Assembly (NCBI GenBank): GCA_963841945.1
Contig: CAWJFC010000016.1
Location: forward strand, 434,001-498,000
Length of the DNA stretch: 64,000 bases
Direction: 5' to 3'
From: Acidiflorens sp963841945
GTDB lineage: Bacteria; Acidobacteriota; Terriglobia; Terriglobales; Acidobacteriaceae
Shown: positions 14,918-23,690 of the stretch, in pieces
Layout: each line of letters opens with the position of its first letter
Position numbering within the stretch: the stretch's first letter is position 1
Notes under the pieces: generated by a model
Told to the model about the DNA's origin: nothing
Databases searched by the model: none
The model's input: only the letters and a program-made list of their open reading frames with translations
Position numbers and translations under genes: made by a program

Positions 14918-15262
14918 CTAATCGTTCCACCGTCTCCGCCGATGATATTCGCCGCCACCTAGCCCGCCGAGGTCAATCACAACGGTGATGACCAGGATCA
15001 ACAGATTAATGCCCGCGATCGGCTCCCTCATATTGACCATCCACGCATACACCAGAGTGGTCAGCGGTAGAAACAGAAATCCGAGCAAGGGCAATATCAG
15101 ACCGTGGTACGCCCGTTGCAGGGAATTGGAGAAGAGGAACATCAGCACGAGTGCGATTCGAGGAAACGCGAGAAAGACAATCAATACGAGACAACCCACA
15201 AATCCCTCCAGCGGTATCGGCCGGCGCTCTTCCCACCTTCGGAGCGTCCGAGGTGCAGCCAA
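14918..15262 (-). CDS. Small membrane protein, unknown function
   Basis: A frame of up to 114 residues with three hydrophobic segments (VGCLVLIVFLAFPRIALVLMFLF, LILPLLGFLFLPLTTLVYAWM, INLLILVITVVIDLGG) and a basic C-terminal tail (GEYHRRRR). The only available start at the 5' end is TTG at 15262; the true start may lie a little inside. The pattern GLILPLLGFLFLPLTTLVYAW looks like a conserved small inner-membrane protein rather than a chance frame, but I cannot name the family. It stands alone between repeats. Confidence 0.5.
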   Translation of the reverse strand: MAAPRTLRRWEERRPIPLEGFVGCLVLIVFLAFPRIALVLMFLFSNSLQRAYHGLILPLLGFLFLPLTTLVYAWMVNMREPIAGINLLILVITVVIDLGGLGGGEYHRRRRWND

Positions 15263-15662
15263 AATTAAAGGTCACAATGCACAGCCTGTCAACTTGACAA
15301 AATCCGGCCGCAGAAGCCCTCTAAAGCCAGGAAAGCGAAGTGGAACAGAACAAGTAAGTCCTTTATTCAAGAATACTTCGCTGTAACTGCCTCATTCTAA
15401 GAGCGCGATTTCGCAATCCTCGCTAACCCCAGCATCCTCATCGGTCAACAGATGATTAAAGGGCAAGGACCCTAACCAGAGAGTAAACATCCATCCAGCG
15501 AAAAATCCCCGATTTGCCCACTATCACAAACCGCAAAAATCAACTTTATTTTGTTCGTATTCCATTCGCCAAAATCTCACAATATGTACGTACAGCAATG
15601 TCAACTATTGCTCCACGTGGAGCATTTTGTATTGCTCCCGGAAACGGAAAATTGAGACAGCG
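15263..15662. other. 400-base A/T-richer intergenic region
   Basis: It lies downstream of asnS and upstream of the small membrane protein (both on the minus strand). Base composition drops clearly toward A+T between about 15480 and 15640. It holds the 16-bp palindrome described separately and no gene or RNA that I recognise. Confidence 0.45.
15609..15624. promoter_or_regulatory. 16-bp perfect palindrome resembling a parS site
   Basis: TGCTCCACGTGGAGCA is a perfect palindrome without a loop. It shares the CACGTG core and 12 of 16 positions with the general ParB-binding parS consensus; the four differences are symmetric. With no U-tract after it, it is more likely a protein site than a terminator. 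Confidence 0.4.
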
Positions 15663-16988
15663 TCACGGATAAAGCCGGTACAGCATCCGCGGAAACGGAA
15701 TCGTCTCCCGCACATGCTCCAGCCCGCAAATCCATGCAACCGCTCGCTCTATGCCCATCCCGAAACCCGAATGCGGCACGCTCCCGTACTTGCGCAGGTC
15801 CAGATACCACTTGAAGGCCTCTTCCGGCAAGTTGTGCTCTTTGATGCGCTTCACCAGCAACTCATACGAAGCGGTGCGCTGCGAGCCCCCGATAATCTCT
15901 CCATACCCTTCAGGAGCAAGCACATCCACGCACAGCGCCAGATCGGGGCGCTCCGGGTCAGGCTCCATATAAAAAGCCTTTACGCCCGCCGGATAGCGAT
16001 GCACCATCACCGGCTTGTCATACTGCGATGACAGGTAAGTCTCATCCGGCGACCCTAGATCGCCTCCATATTCGAACCTATGTTCCAGCTTCCCTTGCGC
16101 ATGCCCGTCCTGAAGTGCTTTGACTGCATCATCATAGGAGACACGCGGAAATGGAGGCTCAATCTTCTCCAGCTTCGTCACATCGCGCCCAATAGTCAGC
16201 AAGTCGGCACGACGATGGTCAAGGCACCGCTTGACAATGAAGGTCAGGAAACCCTCGGCAAGCTGCATGAGATCGTCGAGCGTGGCATAAGCCATCTCCG
16301 GCTCGACCATCCAGAATTCGGTTAAGTGACGGCGCGTCTTGGACTTCTCCGCCCGGAACGTCGGGCCAAACGAGTACACCTTGCCCAGCGCCATAGCCGT
16401 AGCCTCAATGTAAAGCTGTCCCGATTGCGTGAGGAACGCCTGCTCATCGAAGTAGTCGACCGGGAAAAGCGTCGTCGTGCCTTCGCAGGCAGCGGGCGTG
16501 ATGATCGGCGGGTCGGTGAGCGTAAATCCATTGCTATCAAAGTAATCGCGCGCCGCCTTGATAATCTCGGCGCGCACCCGCAGGATCGCCGCCTGCCGCT
16601 GCGAACGCACCCAGAGGTGGCGATGCTCCATGAGGAAGTCGGTGCCATGCTCTTTGGGCGTGATTGGGTAAGGATCAGATTCCGGCACGCGCTGCAGAAC
16701 CTGAACGTTGGACACGTCAAGCTCGTAGCCGCCAGGAGCCCGCTTATCGGCGCGGACCTTGCCTTCAACGATGACGCTCGATTCCTGCGTAAGACCTTTG
16801 ATTGCATCGAAAACTTCGGGCGGGACGGCATTCTTCGGAACAACGCCCTGAATAATTCCGCTACCGTCGCGGAATTGCGGGAAAAGGAGTTTGCCGCTTT
16901 CGCGGAGGTTGTAGAGCCATCCGCGAATGGTGACGGACTGGCCTTCGTGTTTGCCGATCTCTGAAATGGTGCTTATAGATGCAGACAT
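15663..16988 (-). CDS. asnS: Asparagine--tRNA ligase
   Basis: A 441-residue class IIb synthetase that charges tRNA-Asn in the cytoplasm. The N-terminal OB-fold anticodon domain (SVTIRGWLYNLRESGKL) is followed by the class II catalytic core: FGPTFRAEKSKTRRHLTEFWMVEPE (motif 2 region) and GFGMGIERAVAWICGLEHVRETIPFPR (motif 3). The YRLYP end is typical of AsnRS and separates it from AspRS, as does the short length without the AspRS insertion. The gene stands alone with its own ~220-base upstream region, which contains the outer arms of an 18-bp inverted repeat. Confidence 0.96.
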   Translation of the reverse strand: MSASISTISEIGKHEGQSVTIRGWLYNLRESGKLLFPQFRDGSGIIQGVVPKNAVPPEVFDAIKGLTQESSVIVEGKVRADKRAPGGYELDVSNVQVLQRVPESDPYPITPKEHGTDFLMEHRHLWVRSQRQAAILRVRAEIIKAARDYFDSNGFTLTDPPIITPAACEGTTTLFPVDYFDEQAFLTQSGQLYIEATAMALGKVYSFGPTFRAEKSKTRRHLTEFWMVEPEMAYATLDDLMQLAEGFLTFIVKRCLDHRRADLLTIGRDVTKLEKIEPPFPRVSYDDAVKALQDGHAQGKLEHRFEYGGDLGSPDETYLSSQYDKPVMVHRYPAGVKAFYMEPDPERPDLALCVDVLAPEGYGEIIGGSQRTASYELLVKRIKEHNLPEEAFKWYLDLRKYGSVPHSGFGMGIERAVAWICGLEHVRETIPFPRMLYRLYP

Positions 16989-16996
16989 AGACCTTT

Positions 16997-17212
16997 CACC
17001 GCCGAGACGCCGAGGGCGCCGAGAAAACCAAAATCACTTCTGCTTATTCGTTGCGTCCGATACGGCATCTTTGGGGCGAGCATCTGGAAATTCATTGACA
17101 ATTCGCATCAGACCGCTCTTCAGGAACGCGACATGAAAGCTCTATCAGAAAGGCTATCTAGAGCAACCGCAGTTTGTTCTCAACAAGAGCATTTCTCGGC
17201 GTCTCGGCGGTG
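16997..17212. repeat. 18-bp perfect inverted repeat flanking the asnS upstream region
   Basis: CACCGCCGAGACGCCGAG (16997-17014) is the exact reverse complement of CTCGGCGTCTCGGCGGTG (17195-17212), with 180 bases between. Each arm is made of GCCGAG-like units and continues as CGCCGAGAAAA on one side. It fills the asnS promoter region between asnS and the isomerase gene. Confidence 0.8.
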
Positions 17213-17215
17213 GCT

Positions 17216-18037
17216 TTAGCTTTCTTCCAGCTTGCGGAACGTGGCGCTCAACTCCTCGCTGGAGCCTTTCTTTTCCTCGCCCTCGACCTCGAGCAGCAAT
17301 GGCGGAGTTTGCGGCGCGGTTCGCAGCAACTCCATGGTCTCTTTCCAGTCGATCGATCCGTTGCCCGGCCACAAATGCGTGTCTTTGTCTTTGTTGTTGT
17401 CGTGAACGTGGGTCGAGCAGATATGTTTCTTCAGGATCGAGAACGCCTCGGGAATGCCGCCCATCATGTGGGCGTGTCCGCAATCGAAGCAGACGCCGAT
17501 GTCGTCAAAGTGCATGGTGTGGATGAACTCGACGAGGCGATCCGGCGTGGAAAGCTCATTCGGGATGTTCTCAACCAGCACGCGCACGCCGAGCGGCTTG
17601 GCGAAGGCGCGCAGGTGTTCGACCGAGGTCATGGCTGCTTCGATCTTCTTCTCGTCGAACTCCTCATTCGGATTGCCAATGTGCTGCACCAGAAAGCGGA
17701 ACGGAATGTGCTCGGCGATCTCCAGCGCGCGCTTGATCTCGTCCATAGCATCGATACGTCCGGCGCGATCCGTGGAGGCAATATTCACTGGAGGCGAACC
17801 GGTGCGTCCCCACTCGTAGTCGGAGTAGAGCGGTGCGTGCACCGAGTTGAGCGGAATGCCGGTGGACTTGAACCACTCAGCGATCTCCCGAACGTGCTGC
17901 TTGCGGTTGGCGTAGTCGAAGTGCTGGCGGGCAGCGAAGATCTCGATGGCCTGCGCTCCACCGCGAACTAGCTCATCGAGCAGCCCCGGATGAAGGCGTT
18001 CCTTCACGTAGACGTATGTCGATACCGCCCTTTGCAT
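17216..18037 (-). CDS. Sugar phosphate isomerase/epimerase family (TIM barrel, AP endonuclease 2 fold)
   Basis: A 273-residue protein of the xylose-isomerase-like TIM barrel family. Typical stretches are NSVHAPLYSDYEWG, VLVENIPNE, VCFDCGHAHMMGG and STHVHDNNKDKDTHLWPGNGSIDW, with His, Asp and Glu metal ligands in the expected order. Members isomerise or epimerise sugars or inositols; the substrate is not predictable. Its ATG overlaps the TGA of the gamma-glutamyltransferase gene (TGATG), so translation of the two is probably coupled. Confidence 0.85.
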   Translation of the reverse strand: MQRAVSTYVYVKERLHPGLLDELVRGGAQAIEIFAARQHFDYANRKQHVREIAEWFKSTGIPLNSVHAPLYSDYEWGRTGSPPVNIASTDRAGRIDAMDEIKRALEIAEHIPFRFLVQHIGNPNEEFDEKKIEAAMTSVEHLRAFAKPLGVRVLVENIPNELSTPDRLVEFIHTMHFDDIGVCFDCGHAHMMGGIPEAFSILKKHICSTHVHDNNKDKDTHLWPGNGSIDWKETMELLRTAPQTPPLLLEVEGEEKKGSSEELSATFRKLEES

Positions 18038-19758
18038 CAGTACCCTACCGCCTTCCCATTGTTGCGTCCGTCGCTCGCGCCCAGCCGTTCACCGGTTTTG
18101 GGATCGACCATAATACACTCGCCGTCGCCCCAGGAATGCCGGAGGGCCAGCCTATGCCCCATGGATCGCAGAAGATTCATTGTATCGGGAGAGAGGCGGT
18201 CTTCGACATCAATCTGGTCAGGGAGCCATTGATTATGAAAGCGCGGGGAATTGACGGCCTCCTGTATATCGAGACCGAAATCGACCACCCCCATCAGAAT
18301 ATTAGCCACCGTGGTGGTGATCGTCGGCCCCCCGGGCGAGCCGAGAACGAGGAATAGCTTGCCATCCTTAAGGACGATGGTCGGTGTCATCGCGGAAAGA
18401 GGCCTTTTGTTCGGACCGACCGCGTTTGCCGGACCCTGGATCAGACCGTAAGCATTCGGGACACCTTGCTTGGAGGCGAAATCGTCCATCTCGTCGTTGA
18501 GCAGGAAGCCGAGGCCCTCCGCGGTTACGCGCGAGCCGAACGAATCATTCAGGGTGGTTGTGACGGCGACCGCATTGCCCTCACTATCGACCACCGAATA
18601 GTGCGTGGTGTTTTCGGGTTCGTGGATTTCGACGGCCTGCGAACTGGCCACACGCTCCAGGTTGTCGAATGGCGGGCGTTTAAGATCCTTGCTCGGACTG
18701 GCATGCTTCGCATCGATGGACTCGCGCCATGCCTCCGCGTATTTCTTGTCGATCAGCTGCGGTACGGGAACCCTGGAGAAATCGGGATCGCCCATGAATT
18801 CAGCGCGATCGTAGAAAGCCCGCCGGAAAGCTTCAACCGTGAGGTGAATCGTTTCTGCTGAACGGTTGCCGGTTCTGGAGAGGTCAAAGCCTTCGAGAAT
18901 GTTGAGGATTTCGATGAGCGCCGTGCCCCCCGACGACGGCGGAGGTGCGCCGATAATGTCGTAGCCGCGATAGGTCCCACGAATCGGCTCGCGTTCCTTG
19001 ACCTCATACGCGGCCAGATCGGCGGCAGTCACGAGGCCTCCGCCCTTCTGAATGTCGGAAGCCAACTCCCGTGCCAGTTCGCCGTGATAAAAGTCATCGG
19101 GATTTTTCGCGATTCGCTCGAGCGTCCGCGCCAGTTCCGGCTGCTTGAATACTTCGCCAGCCTGGTAAAGCTTTCCCTCTCCCAGAAAAATGCGGCGCGA
19201 CTCCGGAAATTCCGCCAGATGCCTATCGTCCTTGAGATCTCGAACATCCTCATAGGCGAGCGGGAACCCATCGCGTGCCAGCCTGATGGCAGGTGCCATT
19301 ACTTTTTCGAGCGTGAGCTTGCCGTATTTTTTCTCCGCATACGCCAGACCGGCGACTGAGCCGGGAATGCCAATCGCCTTGTACCCCACCACGCTAAGAT
19401 CGCGAACCACCTTGCCCTCCGCGTCGAGGTACATATTTTCGTTGGCGGCTGCTGGAGCCTTCTCGCGGAAGTCGATGAAATGCGTCTCGCCGTTCGCGGT
19501 GCGCAGAAGCAGAAATCCTCCGCCGCCGATGTTGCCAGCTTGCGGATGAACGACGGCCAGGGCGAATCCGGTGGCAACCGCGGCATCGACTGCGTTGCCG
19601 CCCGCTTGCATGATTTCGATTCCGGCGCGCGAGGCGAGTTCGTGCACGCTCGCCACCATGGCGTGTTGCGCATGCGTCGGATTGAAAGGAGCTGCGCGTA
19701 GGCTGACCGTGAAGAGGGCAAACACGGCGCAAATCGCTATTTTGAATTGAAGGCGCAT
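18037..19758 (-). CDS. ggt: Gamma-glutamyltransferase / glutathione hydrolase
   Basis: A 573-residue Ntn-type precursor exported by a signal peptide (FKIAICAVFALFTVSLRA). It transfers or hydrolyses gamma-glutamyl groups in the periplasm and cleaves itself into large and small subunits. The nucleophile Thr is in NTTHYSVVDSEGNAVAVTTT, and the substrate loop GSPGGPTI is intact. GNIGGGGFLL and DFREKAP in the large subunit are also conserved. It is the first gene of a two-gene unit with the TIM-barrel protein. Confidence 0.95.
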   Translation of the reverse strand: MRLQFKIAICAVFALFTVSLRAAPFNPTHAQHAMVASVHELASRAGIEIMQAGGNAVDAAVATGFALAVVHPQAGNIGGGGFLLLRTANGETHFIDFREKAPAAANENMYLDAEGKVVRDLSVVGYKAIGIPGSVAGLAYAEKKYGKLTLEKVMAPAIRLARDGFPLAYEDVRDLKDDRHLAEFPESRRIFLGEGKLYQAGEVFKQPELARTLERIAKNPDDFYHGELARELASDIQKGGGLVTAADLAAYEVKEREPIRGTYRGYDIIGAPPPSSGGTALIEILNILEGFDLSRTGNRSAETIHLTVEAFRRAFYDRAEFMGDPDFSRVPVPQLIDKKYAEAWRESIDAKHASPSKDLKRPPFDNLERVASSQAVEIHEPENTTHYSVVDSEGNAVAVTTTLNDSFGSRVTAEGLGFLLNDEMDDFASKQGVPNAYGLIQGPANAVGPNKRPLSAMTPTIVLKDGKLFLVLGSPGGPTITTTVANILMGVVDFGLDIQEAVNSPRFHNQWLPDQIDVEDRLSPDTMNLLRSMGHRLALRHSWGDGECIMVDPKTGERLGASDGRNNGKAVGY

Positions 19759-19880
19759 GGGAAGCGAACTTACGAGGCTAGTCTAGTGCGTCGGCGGGAG
19801 TCAAACGTCAACCTGCTGAACACTGCACGCCGGTAAATGTCTCACAACACGGTTACGATTCATTGCTTCTCGGTCGATGG

Positions 19881-20414
19881 TCAACCGAGCGCGGCCAATC
19901 GTTGATTGCTTTCGTTGACTCCCTCGGTTACGCCTGCTTCCGCGTAGAGGTCACGGGCTTCTGTCCAAAGCATGGTTGCCCTCGCCTTGTCGCGAGCCTC
20001 GGCTTTGAGGATGGCAAATCCGCGAATGGCATTGGCCAGCTCGAGCGGTGTCGTCTGCTGGTCGCTACGGTAGATCTCAAGAGCCTCGACATAACAGGGC
20101 TCGGCTAGGGCTGGATGGCCGGCAGAACGATGGATGTCTCCAAGGTGCCGAACCGTGTGCGCAAGTCTGGGCCGATTTCCTTCATCCCGATAAATGGCAA
20201 CTGCCTCCTCATAGTGCTGCAAGGCCTCATTAAGGTGATGAAGGTCCCGCTCAATCTGACCGAGGGCCGTCAGCGCACGGGCGAGATCGGATCGCGCGCC
20301 CGACTTGCGACAGAGATTGACAGCCGCTGCAAGACCGCTTTTCGCATCCTCGTATCGGCTATCTCGCCGGGCCTGAAGTGCGTCCTGGATCAGGTTCCCT
20401 ATTTGTTCCGGCAT
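19881..20414 (-). CDS. TPR-repeat protein
   Basis: A 177-residue helical protein with about four tetratricopeptide repeats (ARALTALGQIERDLHHLNEALQHYEEAVAIYRDEGN, HTVRHLGDIHRSAGHPALAEPCYVEALEIYR, LANAIRGFAILK). It has no signal peptide and is probably a cytoplasmic protein-protein adaptor. It starts 28 bases after the stop of the MmcQ/YjbR gene, so the two may share a transcript. Partner unknown. Confidence 0.8.
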   Translation of the reverse strand: MPEQIGNLIQDALQARRDSRYEDAKSGLAAAVNLCRKSGARSDLARALTALGQIERDLHHLNEALQHYEEAVAIYRDEGNRPRLAHTVRHLGDIHRSAGHPALAEPCYVEALEIYRSDQQTTPLELANAIRGFAILKAEARDKARATMLWTEARDLYAEAGVTEGVNESNQRLAALG

Positions 20415-20442
20415 TTTGCTCCTTACCTACCAGCGGAGGCGT

Positions 20443-20901
20443 TTACCTGCCGCGATGGGACCCCGATGATTTCGCCTTCGACGTGGCCGGCGGTTTACTT
20501 GGCAATTTCGTCCTGATTTTCTTCTTCGCTGCGCTGGGATTTTTCCGCTTCGCGGTGTGCGACTTCGCCTTTTCTTTGGGAGCCTTCGAGGCGACTAATT
20601 CATAAGATCGGCGAATCAGGGATTCGAGCTCGCTTGCCGGCAGGAGGTTGGAATTTGCGATCTGGATCCACTTATAGCGGCCGACGTAAGGCGCTGGCGT
20701 GATGCCTTCGATTTCGAGCAAGTCGTGAAAGGCTTCGGGCGAAGACTTCAATGTCATGCGTGGAAATCGGCCGTCGCAAAGGGCGATCCCAGTAAAGATC
20801 TTGCCGCGGACTTTAAAGCAAAGGTCGTCGGCCCACGGCATGTCCTCGGTCACATCCGGAAACGAGGTGCACAACTTACGAACCCAGTCCAGGTCGGGCA
20901 T
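20443..20901 (-). CDS. MmcQ/YjbR family protein with basic tail
   Basis: The first ~115 residues follow the YjbR/CyaY-like fold: WVRKLCTSFPDVTEDMPWADDLCFKVRGKIFTGIAL, then ITPAPYVGRYKWIQI and LIRRSYELVASKAPK. The family is thought to bind DNA or act as a small adaptor. The last ~35 residues are a Lys/Ser/Pro-rich tail (PKEKAKSHTAKRKNPSAAKKK) that could add nucleic-acid binding. It is the first gene of a pair with the TPR protein. Confidence 0.8.
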   Translation of the reverse strand: MPDLDWVRKLCTSFPDVTEDMPWADDLCFKVRGKIFTGIALCDGRFPRMTLKSSPEAFHDLLEIEGITPAPYVGRYKWIQIANSNLLPASELESLIRRSYELVASKAPKEKAKSHTAKRKNPSAAKKKIRTKLPSKPPATSKAKSSGSHRGR

Positions 20902-21090
20902 CGAAAGATCATAGCGCGCAGACCAGGGTGCCTGCCAGGGATGGGTGGGGCGCCCGTCTCTCCATGCATTTCGGCTGTAACGCCACTGTAATGTGACTTG
21001 CCTTAGGATAGATAGGCGCGTGCAGAGCCAAATCGGCGATCTTCGATATTCTGTTAACTATAGCTAATCATTATTGCTATATTGATATTA

Positions 21091-22554
21091 ATGTGGGTGA
21101 GAATCCATCTCTTTAGCTATGTAACGCTCGCTCTGGCTTGTGCCGCCTCTCCGGTAGGGGGCCAGAGCTCGGGCACCCCTGCGCCTGCGGCGATCGCCTC
21201 CCAGACACAGCCCGACGCGCCTTCGGCAAACGCTCCTGACGCAGCCGACGCGCCCGACCCAGCGCCTGCCGATGACAGTACGGAGTCGATGTTCCCGCAC
21301 TTCAAAAGCACCCGCTACTGGCTTTCCGGACAGGCGAATTTTATCTTTCAGGCCCTTCCTCCATTTCCCGCGCCCTATAGTGGCACACACAGTTTGGGCC
21401 CGAATTACGAGAAGGCGACGTCGCGCGTGCTGACGCTTTACACCGGGGCGCGACTGAACAATTCGACCGAACTGCTGGTCGATATCGAAGAGGCGGGTGG
21501 CGCCGCGCTCAGCCAGGGCTTTGGGCTGGCCGGAAATACGGATCTGGACATCGTACGCAATCCGCTCCTGAGCAAAGCTCCGTACCTCGGGCGGGGTATG
21601 ATCCATCACGTTTTTGCCTTCAGCAAGGACAAAGTCGAAAACGACCGCAACGCGTTCTCGTTGTTTGACGAACTCCCGCGGCGACGGCTGGAAGTTCGCT
21701 TTGGCAAGTTCAGCATGCCGGATTTCATGGACGTCAATTCCGTGGGCAGCGACACGCATCTACAGTTCATCAATTGGACGACCGACAATAACGGCGCGTG
21801 GGATTACGCGGCCGATACGCGCGGATACACCGTCGGCCTCCTCGCCGATTACGAAGACCGCAACTGGGGATTTCGCTTTGTTGAGGCGCTCATGCCCAAG
21901 GTGGCGAATGGAATCGATCTGGTTTGGCGGCCCTGGCAGGTGCACGCGGAAAACTTCGAATATGAATTACGGCATGGACTCGTCCCCAAAAAGGCAGGCG
22001 TAGTACGGCTGCTCGCATACACGAACTACGCGAACATGGGAATCTATCGCGAAGCCATTGCGCAGTTCGAACAGGGGCTCGTGCCCGTGCCCGACATTAC
22101 CAATCATCCCTGGCACATTACGCGCAAGTATGGATTCGGCGCAAACGTGGAGCAGAATCTGACTTCGAACCTGACGGCGTTCGCGCGCTTCGGCTGGGAC
22201 AATGGCAAGACCGAGTCGTTCGCCTATACCGAAGTCGATTCCACCTTTGCTGCGGGACTGGGGGCGCGTGGTGCGTGGTGGCATCGCAAGCAGGACCGCG
22301 CCGGGCTTGCGATGGTGACGAACGGAATATGCAAAGACCATCAGGAGTACCTGCGACTCGGAGGACTGGGCTTTCTGCTCGGCGATGGAAACCTGAATTA
22401 CGGGCGTGAGAACATCGTCGAGAGCTACTACACGGCTCATGTGTGGCGCGGGATCTACCTTGCTCCGGGCGTGCAGCATATCAACGACCCGGGCTATAAC
22501 CGCGACCGCGGGCCGGTGGTGGTGCCTACGTTCCGGGCACATGTGGAGTTTTGA
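21091..22554 (+). CDS. OprB-type carbohydrate-selective porin
   Basis: I place the start at the ATG at 21091, just inside a TTG at 21082. A signal peptide (SYVTLALACAASPVGG) is followed by an Ala/Pro/Asp-rich spacer and a beta-barrel domain. Its features (YWLSGQANFIFQ, GARLNNSTELLVDIE, RRLEVRFGKFSMPDFMDVN, a row of amphipathic strands and a C-terminal Phe) match OprB-like outer-membrane porins that let sugars in. No sugar transporter is adjacent. It ends four bases before a long heptamer array. Confidence 0.82.
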   Translation: MWVRIHLFSYVTLALACAASPVGGQSSGTPAPAAIASQTQPDAPSANAPDAADAPDPAPADDSTESMFPHFKSTRYWLSGQANFIFQALPPFPAPYSGTHSLGPNYEKATSRVLTLYTGARLNNSTELLVDIEEAGGAALSQGFGLAGNTDLDIVRNPLLSKAPYLGRGMIHHVFAFSKDKVENDRNAFSLFDELPRRRLEVRFGKFSMPDFMDVNSVGSDTHLQFINWTTDNNGAWDYAADTRGYTVGLLADYEDRNWGFRFVEALMPKVANGIDLVWRPWQVHAENFEYELRHGLVPKKAGVVRLLAYTNYANMGIYREAIAQFEQGLVPVPDITNHPWHITRKYGFGANVEQNLTSNLTAFARFGWDNGKTESFAYTEVDSTFAAGLGARGAWWHRKQDRAGLAMVTNGICKDHQEYLRLGGLGFLLGDGNLNYGRENIVESYYTAHVWRGIYLAPGVQHINDPGYNRDRGPVVVPTFRAHVEF

Positions 22555-22558
22555 AGGC

Positions 22559-22656
22559 AGTTCTCAGTTGCCAGTTCTCAGTTCTCAGTTCTCAGTTCTC
22601 AGTTCTCAGTTCTCAGTTCTCAGTTCTCAGTTCTCAGTTCTCAGTTCTCAGTTCTC
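22559..22656. repeat. Tandem array of 14 heptamers (AGTTCTC)
   Basis: Fourteen uninterrupted 7-bp units, 13 of them identical AGTTCTC and one AGTTGCC (22566-22572). The array starts right after the stop codon of the porin gene. A 7-bp period outside coding sequence is not compatible with codon structure, so this is a true intergenic repeat. Confidence 0.95.
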
Positions 22657-22717
22657 AGTGAGATTTTAGAACCGCGATACTGAGTTGCCTCTCGCCTTTG
22701 AAATATTCCGCGACTTG

Positions 22718-23650
22718 CTAGCTGCCGCGCTCGGTGCCCGCTTCTAGCTTATCCGCCGTGCGCACCGCCCAGGCCATGCGCGGCGTGTTGTGAGAGATGC
22801 CAAACCTGCCTTGCGCATCGAGAAGAATAATTCCGCCGTGGCCATTGAGACGCTCCTTCAGATAATTCATCGCCTCTTTCGCGACCCACTCGGGCAGATT
22901 GCCGGCGGCGACCCGGTCGGCCGCCCACTTCGCCAGCACCAACTTCATGATGGGTTCGCCCCAGCCCGTGGTGGAAGCGGCAGCGCTGCCGTTATCGGCG
23001 TAGCAGCCGCAGCCGATCAGCGATGAGTCGCCGAGTCGTCCGGGAGCTTTATTGATGGTGCCCCCAGTGGAGGTTGAGGCCGCAATATTGCCGTTGCGGT
23101 CAAGAGCGACCGCGCCCACCGTATCGTGTGAAAGCACGTCGTCCGGAAGCTCGGGGGCAAACAGATCGTTGCCATGAGTTGAGGCCTGCGCTTGATATTC
23201 GCGCAGGCGCTCCACCTCGCGGGGAATGATCAGGTCTTCATTGTTGCAAAGCTCGATGCCGTGCTCGGCGGCAAAGCGCTCGGCACCTTCGGCGACGAAA
23301 TAAACGTGCGGGCTGTTGCTAAGGATCTGGCGCGCGGCGCGGACGGGATTGCGCAGACGCTCGACGCAGCCGACGCCTCCACCCCGGAGCGTCTCGCCGT
23401 CCATTATGAAGGCGTCGAGTTGCACTTTGCCGTCGCGATTGAGAAAACTGCCGCGGCCGGCGTCGAAGGTTTCATCGTCTTCCATGACGACAATGGCCTC
23501 TTCAACCGCGTCGAGGGCGGAGCCGCCCAGTTCCAGCGCACGCCAACCCGCAGACGCGGCGTTGCGGACGCCATGGAGGTGCGCCTCGACCATGTCATCT
23601 GGAATCGCCCAGGCACCACCGTGAACGACTAAAACTGGATTTGTTGGCAA
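22718..23650 (-). CDS. iaaA: Isoaspartyl peptidase / plant-type L-asparaginase
   Basis: A 310-residue Ntn hydrolase that removes N-terminal isoaspartyl residues and hydrolyses asparagine. The N-terminal VVHGGAWAIPD is typical. Autocleavage occurs before the Thr in SHDTVGAVALDRNGNIAASTSTGG, and the product-binding RLGDSSLIGCGCYADN loop is present. No signal peptide is seen, so it acts in the cytoplasm, probably in protein repair or peptide turnover. It is a single gene. Confidence 0.92.
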   Translation of the reverse strand: MPTNPVLVVHGGAWAIPDDMVEAHLHGVRNAASAGWRALELGGSALDAVEEAIVVMEDDETFDAGRGSFLNRDGKVQLDAFIMDGETLRGGGVGCVERLRNPVRAARQILSNSPHVYFVAEGAERFAAEHGIELCNNEDLIIPREVERLREYQAQASTHGNDLFAPELPDDVLSHDTVGAVALDRNGNIAASTSTGGTINKAPGRLGDSSLIGCGCYADNGSAAASTTGWGEPIMKLVLAKWAADRVAAGNLPEWVAKEAMNYLKERLNGHGGIILLDAQGRFGISHNTPRMAWAVRTADKLEAGTERGS

Positions 23651-23690
23651 GTTCCGGCTCCCACGAAAAGTTCGGCGTCTAGTCTAGCAT

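Noticed and set aside
17174..17971. 265-codon plus-strand frame
   Set aside because: Shadow of the TIM-barrel isomerase gene.
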